Shown one piece after another: positions 41,763 to 51,000 of a DNA stretch of 64,000 nucleotides. The number at the start of each line of letters is the position of its first letter. The first letter of the stretch is position 1. The position numbers and the translations under genes were made by a program. Source of the stretch: Caryophanales bacterium UBA4682 (lineage in GTDB: Bacteria > Bacillota_I > Bacilli_A > RFN20 > CAG-288); the NCBI GenBank assembly GCA_002404995.1, contig DHKY01000006.1:124001-188000 (forward strand), given 5' to 3'. The notes beneath the pieces are model-generated. The model saw only the letters and a list, made by a program, of their open reading frames with translations, did no database searches and was not told where the DNA came from.

Positions 41763-43516
41763 AAAACAAAGGCATCAATAACGGATATCTTTTGAAGGAC
41801 GAAGAATACAAGCCCGATACGGATCATCCGCTTACGGAACATCCCAATCCCTCGTTTCAACGGGAGTCTTATGTCTGCCTGAATGGAAAATGGGATTTTA
41901 CTAGGTCCACAGAAGACTATCTTCCTCTTTCCTATGATGAACAGATCAGGGTTCCTTTTGCCGTTGAAACCATAGATTCCTTAGTGAACCAGTTAGTGAA
42001 TCCGGATGACTACAGGTATTATCACAAAGTCGTTTTTCTTCCGGAAAACTTCACCAAAGATAAAATCATCCTTCATTTCGAAGGAGTTGATCAGATCTGC
42101 TCTGTCTTCCTTAATCATCAGCTTGTTCTGACACATGAAGGCGGTAGGACTCCTTTTCAGGTCGAAGTCTCTCCATCCTCTTTCCCGCTTGATATTGTCT
42201 TGCGGGTTAAGGATAGGACGGACTCTCTTTATTACACAAACGGAAAGCAGACTCTTAAGCCATCCGGATGGAAATATTCCTCTTCTTCCGGCGTCTATAA
42301 GCCAATCTGGAGGGAGAACGTCTCTTCCTTTCATCTGACCGGCTTCTCTTTTATGGAAGACATCGACCATCATGGGGTGAAAGTCCTTGTCAAAGCCAAT
42401 GACAAGGGAACAGCCAAAGTCCAGATTCTGAATAGCGAATACGAAGTCGAAATCGGGAAAGAGACTTTCCTGTATCTGAACGAAGAACTTCATCTCTGGA
42501 GCGATAAAGATCCCTACCTCTATAGCGTGAAGCTCAGCTATCGAGACGATATTGTCTATTCCTATTTCGGATTGAGAAAAATGGAAATCAAGGATAAGAA
42601 CGGATACCAGCGTCTTTATCTGAATGGATGTCCTGTTTTCCTATCTGGTCTTCTTGATCAAGGATACTATGGTACTTCCAGGCTGACCCCTGCTTCTTAT
42701 CAGGAATATCTGAATGATATCCTGAAAGCAAAGGAGAGGGGATTCAACTGCCTTAGAATCCATAGGAAAACCGAGATTCCATACTTCTACTATCTTGCTG
42801 ACCGTTACGGAATTCTTTTGATTCAGGACTTCCCCTGCGGAGGCTACCGCCCGAAGTTCATTCCAACCATTCTTCCCCGCCTTTTCCCATCGTATTCGAA
42901 GGAAAAACACATCCATCGGGAAAAGCTAGGACGGAAGGACGATGCGTCCTTGGTGGTATTTGAAAACGAAAGGAAGGAATGGATACCTTTCTTCCACAAT
43001 CATCCCTCTATCATCAGGGAGACGATTTTCAATGAAGGCTGGGGCGAAGCAAATCCTTCTTATTACTATGATCTAGCGAAGAAGATAGATCCGAAGAGGC
43101 TCTTTGACACAGCTTCTGGATGGTATGAGGCAGATCGTTCCGATGTTTTTTCCATCCATACTTACACAATACCGAACAGGAAACGGAAGAACACGTTCCA
43201 TCGTCTCTTCATCCTAAGCGAAATCGGCGGAATCGGACTGAAAGAAGAAGGCTTCCCTTATCCGAAGAGGTTCGGACATTCCAATGCCAAGAATCGGGAG
43301 GATCTGAAGAACAAGAGGACGAAGCTTTATCACAAAGATGTTCTTCCTCAAATCAAGGAACAAGGATTAAATGGTGTCATCTACACGGAACTGAGTGACT
43401 GTGAGACGGAAGCAAACGGCTTACTGGACTATAATCGGACACATCAGAAAATCGATAGTGAGACAAGGACGAAGCTGAATAAGGAACTCTATGACGAGTT
43501 TGCATCAAGGGAGTAG
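41750..43516 (+). CDS. Glycoside hydrolase family 2 (beta-glucuronidase/galactosidase-like)
   Basis: 588 residues from the ATG at 41750, which has GGGAGG before it; an upstream in-frame codon at 41720 lacks this. The N-terminal jelly-roll domain (about 30-190: LNGKWDF, PFAVET, YHKVVFLPENF, LHFEGVDQICSVFLN), an Ig-like middle domain and a TIM barrel follow the GH2 order. The acid/base glutamate is in IFNEGWGEA and the nucleophile in LSEIGG. No signal peptide, so it acts inside the cell on a glycoside probably imported by the overlapping MFS gene. Exact sugar specificity is not readable. Confidence 0.88.
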   Translation: MQCVKNKGINNGYLLKDEEYKPDTDHPLTEHPNPSFQRESYVCLNGKWDFTRSTEDYLPLSYDEQIRVPFAVETIDSLVNQLVNPDDYRYYHKVVFLPENFTKDKIILHFEGVDQICSVFLNHQLVLTHEGGRTPFQVEVSPSSFPLDIVLRVKDRTDSLYYTNGKQTLKPSGWKYSSSSGVYKPIWRENVSSFHLTGFSFMEDIDHHGVKVLVKANDKGTAKVQILNSEYEVEIGKETFLYLNEELHLWSDKDPYLYSVKLSYRDDIVYSYFGLRKMEIKDKNGYQRLYLNGCPVFLSGLLDQGYYGTSRLTPASYQEYLNDILKAKERGFNCLRIHRKTEIPYFYYLADRYGILLIQDFPCGGYRPKFIPTILPRLFPSYSKEKHIHREKLGRKDDASLVVFENERKEWIPFFHNHPSIIRETIFNEGWGEANPSYYYDLAKKIDPKRLFDTASGWYEADRSDVFSIHTYTIPNRKRKNTFHRLFILSEIGGIGLKEEGFPYPKRFGHSNAKNREDLKNKRTKLYHKDVLPQIKEQGLNGVIYTELSDCETEANGLLDYNRTHQKIDSETRTKLNKELYDEFASRE

Positions 43517-43519
43517 GAT

Positions 43520-46500
43520 ATGGATAAAAATCAAGCACTGCGGCTCTGGGAGAGCCTATATGGAGAGAAGACGATTGCTTATGATTTCGCTGCACAGGAA
43601 ATCCATAAGGAAGACTATAGGAATACGGATTCCTTCTATTGCTGGAGAGAGGACTATATCCGTCCTCTGACGAGCGGAGGAAGGAATGTCCCTTCCAATC
43701 TCAGGATTGAAAGTCAGTCGAGCTATGATAGGCGACAGGGAAAGTCCAATTTCCGTATTGGAAACGCAATCTTTGAAGTCCGGAAAGGGAAAAGATTTGG
43801 AACCTATGCGCTTTTTGATGTCACTGACCGGAATCATCCTTTCAATAGGGAACCGAACCTGGACAATCAGAACGAGTTCTATAACCGAAATCGCTTCAAT
43901 CTGATTTATGGAAAGAAGCAGGAAAGATTCAATCTGAAGAATCCATCGTCTATCGGCGAAGCTTATTTCAAGGAGAATACGAAGGATCTTGTCTCGGATC
44001 AGCCTATTATCGAGATGCCTTTGGAAGAAGATGGTCCTGCTATTCTGAATGAAGTGAAGGAAGAATATTCAATCCACGAACAGGAAGAAAAGAAGGAAGA
44101 AGCTCCTATCCAGGATTCTAGGAATTCACCTGCCATGGAAGAAAAAACGGCAAGTCAGGAACCGATGGAAGAAAAGCTTCTGGAAGAAGCAGAAAAAGAA
44201 GCTCCGGTAGCAGAGGAAAAGCAACCAGTCTCTTTAAATGAGGAAGAAGCCCCGGCTTCGTTGGCTCCTTCTTCTAGTGTAAAGCAGCCGATTTCCTTTG
44301 CCGAGGAAGACAGAATCGATGAACTGAATGCAGAGATTCTTTCGCTTCAGAATGAATTGGATGCTCTTCAGGACAAGATCATCCATCTTGAAAACGAAAA
44401 CAACGAGCTCAGTAGCAAGAACGAGGAACTGACGGCTTCTTATAAAGAGAAGAATGATACTCTATCGGCTAAGGTCTCTTCTTTAAGCGAAGAGGCTTTA
44501 TCGAAAGCCAAAGAAAAAGAAGAGATCCTTCTCCAATTAGAAACTAGGAAGAAAGAAAAAGAAGAAGCCCTGAAACAGACTGAGGCAATATCGTCGTCCT
44601 ATGATGAAGAGAAGACAAAGCTTCTCAAAGAGAACCAAGAGAGGCAAAGCCAGCTGACTTGTTATCAGCAAGAGAAGGATAAGCTAAATGAAGAACTCAG
44701 TCAGCTGAAAGAAGAGAAGGAAACTCTTTCTTCTTCTTTCGCTACCTATAAGGAAGAAAGCGAAAAAGACAGAAATCTCGTTTCTGTTTCCTATCAGGAA
44801 CAGTCTTCTTCTTTGAAGAACGAAAATGAAGAGCTGAAAACCAAGATTCAGGAAAACGAAACTCGGATTACTTCTTTGGAATCTGCTTTAAGCCAGAAAG
44901 AGCAGGAAGCAAGCGATAAGGAAGCACAATCCGCGGCTGCTAACTCCTCCCTGCAGGCTGAAAATGACAAACTCAAACAGGAAATCCTTCTTCTCAACGA
45001 TAGCATTGCAGCTAGGAAGAAGGAGAGGGATGAAAAAAACAAGAGCTACGATGACCTTGAGAAGAACTACTCCCAGCTCGATGCCCAATCCGTTCTTGTT
45101 GATGACCAGAAAGCCCAGCTGGAAGAGGAAATCAAGAATCTGAATGATTCCCTTCATGATACCAGTAATGAGCTCTATGACATCAAGAACGAGAACGAGA
45201 ACAACAAACAGGCCATCTTGGATTATCAAAGCCGAATCAAAGACAGGACCGAGGAAAACAAGCAGGTTGCCTCTTCTTTGAATGCAAGGAAAGAAGAACG
45301 GGATCATAGGAGGAAGACTTCCAGGGATTACAACACCAAGTATACGAACCTTCTTTCCGATAATGAAAAAGAAAAAGAGCAATGGGAAAAGGAAAAGAAG
45401 GACTATATCCAGGAAATCTCGACTCTGACAGAGGCCAAAGACAATCTTAGCAGTCAGCTCGATGACAAGAAGAAGAAGTATCTCTTCTACTTCTCCGGCG
45501 GAGATGAAGAATACTATGACTCTTTCCTATTCTATAGGGGAGATCACTCCTATCCTTTCGATGAAGAGCATGTTCTCAAAGCAGTCAGCGAAAATCCGTT
45601 CTGGAAGCGGAAAGAAGACAAGAATGTCTATCCTCTCCGCGGACAGAGGAAAGAAGTCATCGACGAAGATGTCGCTTCTATTGAAAAGAAACGGAAAGCA
45701 TCGGTACTCAGTGCTCCTGTCTTTGAATATCTTTACGGAAAGGACAAGAAGGAAGCCTGTGATTTTGCCGGACGTGTCATCAAGAAGGATGATTTCGAAC
45801 GGGAAGACAGTCCTTATGGCTGGGACTATAAGAGGTATGATCCGCTCTTAGACGAAAACAAGAAATCAAGCTACTTCATTGCCAATCTTCAGACTAGGAA
45901 GGATATTTCCCTGAAAGAACCATTCAAGACTAACGGATACACCTACCGGCTTGAAAAAGGCGAACAAGGATACCGCTTCGCTTCCCTTGATGATGTCTAT
46001 GATATCTATGATCTTCCTAAGGCAAGGGAGATTACCCGTTTCAATCAGAAGAAGACAACTCCTGTCCTTTACCTCTTTGTCCGGGTCGTACCAAACAGCG
46101 GAGAGGAAATCAAAAAAGAAGACCTTTCGGACTTCTTTGATCTCCTTGATAAGACCGTTCATCGTGCCTGTCCGCTTTCCTTCAGGGAGAGGAAGAGCTC
46201 GATGCGCTCTCCTAAGGACAGCTATGCTTTCCTTACCTTCGATGGCAGGAAAGAAGGTGCTTATCAGGAAGTGCTGAGCTATGCCACGCTGATCAATTCC
46301 TACCGGAATGCCTTCAAGAAAGAGAGAAAGCTCAATGCCATCCTTGTCTTAGACCAGGTCATGCTTCCCTTCTCTTATCGTCACCTTACGTTCGAAAACA
46401 GGCTTACAGAAACCAATGACAGCGACAGGAGAGCAGTCTATTATCATCTTCTCCAGGTTTCCAGGATTGATTCCACAATCAAACGGACCATCCATATCGG

Positions 46501-46642
46501 ACCGGAGATTCTGCCTAGGTTGAACATTCCTAAGGAAAGGCTTGGAGAGTCCAAGTTCATCAACGGCAATTTTGCCCTGATTTACAACTTCAAAGAGAAC
46601 TACGTCCTTTACAACTACGGGTACGAAATCAAGAAACAATAG
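43520..46642 (+). CDS. Large coiled-coil protein with duplicated terminal domain
   Basis: 1040 residues, no signal peptide or membrane helix. Residues about 8-110 and again about 730-830, on either side of the coiled coil, contain the same module: W/F-x-LYG-(E/K)-x3-A-DFA-x2-I-x-K-(E/D)-D, then D-S-x-Y-x-W. Between them lies an acidic linker rich in Glu/Pro/Ala (about 150-265) and a long heptad coiled coil (about 265-660). The C-terminal domain from about 830 is globular. It looks like a scaffold or SMC-like cytoskeletal protein; no family is recognised. It starts three bases after the GH2 gene. Confidence 0.75.
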   Translation: MDKNQALRLWESLYGEKTIAYDFAAQEIHKEDYRNTDSFYCWREDYIRPLTSGGRNVPSNLRIESQSSYDRRQGKSNFRIGNAIFEVRKGKRFGTYALFDVTDRNHPFNREPNLDNQNEFYNRNRFNLIYGKKQERFNLKNPSSIGEAYFKENTKDLVSDQPIIEMPLEEDGPAILNEVKEEYSIHEQEEKKEEAPIQDSRNSPAMEEKTASQEPMEEKLLEEAEKEAPVAEEKQPVSLNEEEAPASLAPSSSVKQPISFAEEDRIDELNAEILSLQNELDALQDKIIHLENENNELSSKNEELTASYKEKNDTLSAKVSSLSEEALSKAKEKEEILLQLETRKKEKEEALKQTEAISSSYDEEKTKLLKENQERQSQLTCYQQEKDKLNEELSQLKEEKETLSSSFATYKEESEKDRNLVSVSYQEQSSSLKNENEELKTKIQENETRITSLESALSQKEQEASDKEAQSAAANSSLQAENDKLKQEILLLNDSIAARKKERDEKNKSYDDLEKNYSQLDAQSVLVDDQKAQLEEEIKNLNDSLHDTSNELYDIKNENENNKQAILDYQSRIKDRTEENKQVASSLNARKEERDHRRKTSRDYNTKYTNLLSDNEKEKEQWEKEKKDYIQEISTLTEAKDNLSSQLDDKKKKYLFYFSGGDEEYYDSFLFYRGDHSYPFDEEHVLKAVSENPFWKRKEDKNVYPLRGQRKEVIDEDVASIEKKRKASVLSAPVFEYLYGKDKKEACDFAGRVIKKDDFEREDSPYGWDYKRYDPLLDENKKSSYFIANLQTRKDISLKEPFKTNGYTYRLEKGEQGYRFASLDDVYDIYDLPKAREITRFNQKKTTPVLYLFVRVVPNSGEEIKKEDLSDFFDLLDKTVHRACPLSFRERKSSMRSPKDSYAFLTFDGRKEGAYQEVLSYATLINSYRNAFKKERKLNAILVLDQVMLPFSYRHLTFENRLTETNDSDRRAVYYHLLQVSRIDSTIKRTIHIGPEILPRLNIPKERLGESKFINGNFALIYNFKENYVLYNYGYEIKKQ

Positions 46643-46645
46643 AAT

Positions 46646-46661
46646 AATTTCACGTGAAATA
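46646..46661. promoter_or_regulatory. parS: parS-like centromere site
   Basis: Core TTTCACGTGAAA (46648-46659) is identical to the centre of the canonical parS, TGTTTCACGTGAAACA; only the symmetric next base pair differs (A/T instead of G/C). It lies just after a stop codon and about 9 kb from dnaA, the expected origin-proximal location for ParB loading. Confidence 0.6.
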
Positions 46662-46680
46662 GAAAGAGAGAATAGATTAT

Positions 46681-47874
46681 ATGGATATTGTCGAACGCTT
46701 TAAATCCTACGTCGAAGTCGATACGAAAGCAGGAGAACCGAAAGAAGACAGTGCTTCGGATCCTAAAATCCTGAACTTATCCGAAAAGCTCTTAGAGGAA
46801 CTACAGAAACTGAATCCGGATGAGATTTCCGTCAACCGCTTTGGCATCGTCGATGCAAAGTTCAAAGGAATTGGAGACAAGCCTAGGATTGCTCTTCTTG
46901 CCCACAGGGACACATCACCGCAAGCTAGCGATACGAATGTCAAAACCAAAATCGATGTCTATGAAGGCAAGGATATTGTCTTAGGCGATGGAAAGGTCCT
47001 GTCCGAAAAGGAATTCCCGCTCTTAGCCCGTTCCCTTCATCATTCCATCATCCATAGCGATGGAACGACCTTATTAGGAGGAGACGATAAAGCCGGTATT
47101 GCGATTATCAGGGATAGCTTAACGGATATTATTGAGAACAAGATTCCGCATCGTCCGCTTGAAATCATCTTTACTACCGATGAGGAAATCGGTGTCGATG
47201 CCGAACATGTCTCAAGGGAAATCGTTCAAGCAAAGTATGGCTATACCATTGATGGCGGAGACAACAGCGCCGTCAATATCGAGACCTTCACGGCAAAAAG
47301 CAGGAAAGTCCATATCAATGGAAAGTCCATTCATCCAGGTGAAGCGAAAGACAAGCTTGTCTCGGCTGTCAATGTCGCCATTGACTTCCAGAACGCTCTT
47401 CCGAAGTATCTTCGTCCGGAACATACGGAAAACAAGGAGCCTTTCTATCATCTCTGCTCTTTGACCGGGAATGAAGAACATGCCGAGATGGATTACATCA
47501 TCCGTTCCTTCAACGAACAGGAAATCAAGAGTCTTGCTGATCTAGCCTTATTCACAGCAAAGAGAAGGAATGAGCTCTTCAAAGAGGAAATCATCCAGGT
47601 TGAGATTGCTGATCAATATCACAACAGGAAGACAGTCTTAGATAAGTATCCGGAAATCGTCAAAGAAAGGAAGGATGCCTATCAGAAGCTGAACAGGCCT
47701 GCTATTGAAGTTGCCGTCCGTGGCGGAACCACAGGAAGCCAGCTCTCCTTCAAGGGGCTGCCTTGTCCGAATCTTGGAACCGGTGATTATAACAGGCATG
47801 GTCCTTATGAATATGTCGACATCGACCAGAGGAAGCAGAGGTCTCTGGTTGTTAAGGAACTAAGGAAAGCCTAG
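46681..47874 (+). CDS. pepT: Peptidase T (tripeptide aminopeptidase)
   Basis: 397 residues, M20B family; removes N-terminal residues from tripeptides in the cytoplasm. Di-zinc site motifs are ALLAHRDTSP, GGDDKAGIA, FTTDEEIG and IDGG, and the C-terminal substrate segment is RGGTTGSQLSFKGLPCPNLGTGDYNRHGP (quoted parts only: GGTTGS, PCPNLGTG). The usual GGTDGS has T instead of D here; whether activity is affected is unknown. It lies just upstream of the extracellular protease and Opp genes and so completes a peptide-use pathway. Confidence 0.92.
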   Translation: MDIVERFKSYVEVDTKAGEPKEDSASDPKILNLSEKLLEELQKLNPDEISVNRFGIVDAKFKGIGDKPRIALLAHRDTSPQASDTNVKTKIDVYEGKDIVLGDGKVLSEKEFPLLARSLHHSIIHSDGTTLLGGDDKAGIAIIRDSLTDIIENKIPHRPLEIIFTTDEEIGVDAEHVSREIVQAKYGYTIDGGDNSAVNIETFTAKSRKVHINGKSIHPGEAKDKLVSAVNVAIDFQNALPKYLRPEHTENKEPFYHLCSLTGNEEHAEMDYIIRSFNEQEIKSLADLALFTAKRRNELFKEEIIQVEIADQYHNRKTVLDKYPEIVKERKDAYQKLNRPAIEVAVRGGTTGSQLSFKGLPCPNLGTGDYNRHGPYEYVDIDQRKQRSLVVKELRKA

Positions 47875-47878
47875 AAGC

Positions 47879-47892
47879 TGGAAGCGTTTACA
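47879..47892 (+). promoter_or_regulatory. cre-like CcpA site upstream of the subtilase gene
   Basis: TGGAAGCGTTTACA matches 13 of 14 positions of the cre consensus and shares GGAAGCG(C/T)TTACA with the operator of the ABC-ROK operon. It lies about 105 bases upstream of a TATAAT at 47986-47991. Confidence 0.5.
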
Positions 47893-47985
47893 CAAACCTA
47901 GAAAATTGTAAGAAAACTGCCTGTTTTTCCTAAAAACCCAAAGAAAATTCAACAAAAGAAAGAAAAACGAACAAAAAGCCCTATA

Positions 47986-47991
47986 TATAAT
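47986..47991 (+). promoter_or_regulatory. -10 element of the subtilase gene
   Basis: TATAAT in CTATATATAATAGG, giving a leader of about 95 bases to the ATG at 48092. A good -35 is not visible 17 bases upstream (A-rich). AAGGAGGATGACAAG carries the ribosome site. Confidence 0.45.
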
Positions 47992-48091
47992 AGGTTTAAG
48001 AAAAGAAGCTTTGGCTTTTCAACAGGCAAAAAGGTAGTTAAAATTAAAAACTGAAACTATTTCGTTTTATCCGTTTAAGGAGGATGACAAG

Positions 48092-51000
48092 ATGAAAAAA
48101 CTTTTTACTGTCTTATCTTTCGGTACGATGCTTGCCTTATCTGCCATCAGCTACAAGACTGGAAGCGGCTTAGATTTATCTGAGATTGCTCCGGAAGCTG
48201 AGAAAAGCACGTATAGGATTACCGTTGCCGGAGATGTCAAGAAGAATCCGTACCAGGCCCGAATCGAAAAGAACCGCGTTCTGAATGAAATCAAATACCG
48301 CCTCCCTGCTGATTCTTACACCATTACCTATGATTACGATACTCTGTTCAATGGCTTTGCAATTGAAGTCAAGAACGATGCCGCTTCTCAGATCCTGAAG
48401 CAGATCACCGGTGTTAAAAGCGTCGAGCTTTCTCATCGTTATGCTGCTCCCGAAGAGACCTCTTCCTATGGAACAGAGGATAATGGAGTCTCCGCTCAGG
48501 ATGCTTCTACAAGCCAGTACAACCAGAACAAGGAACTGAAGCTTAAGAACTATTCTGCGGAAACCAGGCGTGTAACCAAAGATATCCTTGGCTCTGATGC
48601 AAAGAGGGGCAAAGGCATCAAAATCGGTATCATGGATACCGGTTTATACCTCAACCAGGTCGAGGGAACAAGCCAGCGTACTGCCTTAGAACAGAACCCG
48701 CCGAAGGAAAACGGCAAGAGTCTTTTGAATGCTGCTGCCTTCAAGGATTTAAGCGATGATGAAGTCGCCTCTGATGGCTGGCATAACAAAGAAGAAGTCT
48801 CAGCTAGGTTCAAAGACAAAAACGGAACGGTCAAGGCTCCGGATTTCACTTATATCAATAAGAAAATTCCGTTTGCAATCGATGTTGCCGATGTCGACAA
48901 CAATGTCGATCCGACCGGCGGCACCGAGGACAACGTCCATGGTACCCATGTTGCTTCTTTGGCTGCTTCCAATGGTGATGAGTTCCAGGGTATCGCTCCG
49001 GAAGCCCAGGTTGCTATCTTCAAAGTCTTCGGAAATAATTCTTCCGGTGCAACCGATGCATCTGTCAGCAAGGCTTTGGAATACGCTGCCCAGAGGAAAC
49101 TCGATGTTGTCAACCTTTCCTTAGGCTCTGACTTGGATGAATTCCGTTCTTCTACTAGCACTTCCACCCAGAATGCAATCAAAGCCTGCGAAGAAGCTGG
49201 CGTTATTGTCAACTTCGCTGCTGGAAACGCCGGTAAGTCTACCTATGCTGGTGACACCGGTTATTCTGATTGGACAACCGATGATGTCGAAACCGGTATC
49301 TTAGGAAGCTATGCCTTAAGGGATGAAAAGACCAATGTCATCGCTGCTTCGAACCCGGAACGTGCCTTCTTTGATTCCGTCATGGTCGTTGGCGGAAATG
49401 CCGTTTCCTTCTCGGATCAGGTTACCAACCGTCGTGGCAGGGAAGACAAAGACAAATATCAGACCGAGCATCCGCTTACGGAACTCTTAGGCGGCGAAAA
49501 GCAGAAAGAATTATCCTATGTCCGTATCGGCGGCTATGGCGACGATACCGATTATCAGGCTGCGGAAGCTGCTGGACATTCTGTCAAAGACAAGATTGCG
49601 GTTGTCGACCGTGGTAGCTCCACCTTCCGTGATAAGGCTACTTTCGCTGTTAAGAACGAAGCGGCTGCTTTGATTATCATCAACAACGTTCCTGGTGTTA
49701 CTTTCAACAGGAATATGGATTTCAACGGCTATAAGCCGGATATTCCGGTTGTCTTTGTCTTCCAGAGCACTGGTTCTTACTTTGGTGCTGCTAATAGCGA
49801 AGGTAAGCTTACTCTTGCTCAGAATACGGTCAGGGAATCTCCTTCCGGCGGTGTTTATGCTTCCTTCTCCTCCGATGGCTCGGATGCTAACCTTGATATC
49901 TCTCCGACCATCTCCGCTCCTGGCTATCAGATCATCGGCGCTATCCAGGCCGATAAGCATGGTCAGACTTCCGATGGCACTACCATTGATACTTCTTACC
50001 TCTATGGCTATGAGTACTTCGATGGTACTTCTATGGCTACTCCGAATCTTACTGGTGCCTTTGCTGTTGCTTTGAGCCAGCATAAGGATGATGCCGACTA
50101 TGCAACCTATAAGAAAAACCTTTCTAGGATTGCTAGGTCTACTGCGGACTCTCTCCATGATTCCTCTACCGAAAAGCAGAATGCTTCTATCCGTATCCAG
50201 GGTGCTGGACGTATCAACGTCAAACGTATCCTTGATTCGGGAAACTATGTTACGACCGAGCTCAATAAACTCGACGATGGCACTACCTTCGGAGATGCTA
50301 AGGCTGAGCTTGCCAACAATGGAACTCTGAACACTGATTTATCTCAGAACAAAGAAGCCTATATCGAGATTCCGTATACGATTCATAATACAAGCGACAA
50401 GGAGCAGACTTACACTCCGTCTCTTAATCTTCAGATTCCGCTTCTCCGTACTCAGGTCACCAAAGCCCAGTACGATAAAGAGGATTCCACTGGAAACACC
50501 AAGGATACTCCGGAAAGCTTGATTGATCAGATTACGAGGTCTGTTCTCGATGACGCTGTGACGGTTACCGATGATGCTTATCAGGGATCTTCCAAGGGTC
50601 AGGTTACGGTTGCCGCTAACAGCACGAAATCTGGAACCAGGAAAGTCCGTATCGATAATCTCCACTATGAACGTAAGTTCACAACGGATGAATCCTTCAC
50701 GGAGAGCTTCTCTGGTACGTTACGCGAATACTTCGCAAAGTATTTCAAGAATGCAGGCGGAAGCTATGTCGAAGGATTCCTTTCCTTCAAGAACTCTGCT
50801 TCTACTGCCGATAAGAACTTAGACCTCAATATTCCGTATCTTGGATTCTATGGCGATTACACCAAAGGGGATGCGGTCGAACCGTTCTCCGATGAGAAGG
50901 AACAGAACCACGTCTATACTTCTGAACTCATCGATTCCCGCAGGAAGAACCTGACTGGAACCTATGCAAAGAGCAAAGCCTACACGGGTTCTACTCTGGC

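Noticed and set aside
44888..45382. 164-codon antisense frame opposite the coiled coil
   Set aside because: Its hydrophobic composition is the complement of Glu/Lys/Asn codons in the sense strand; there is no start signal.
49511..50158. 215-codon antisense frame within the subtilase gene
   Set aside because: It overlaps the S8 catalytic domain, has no ribosome site, and its Ile/Arg/Ser-rich composition is that of a codon-bias shadow.
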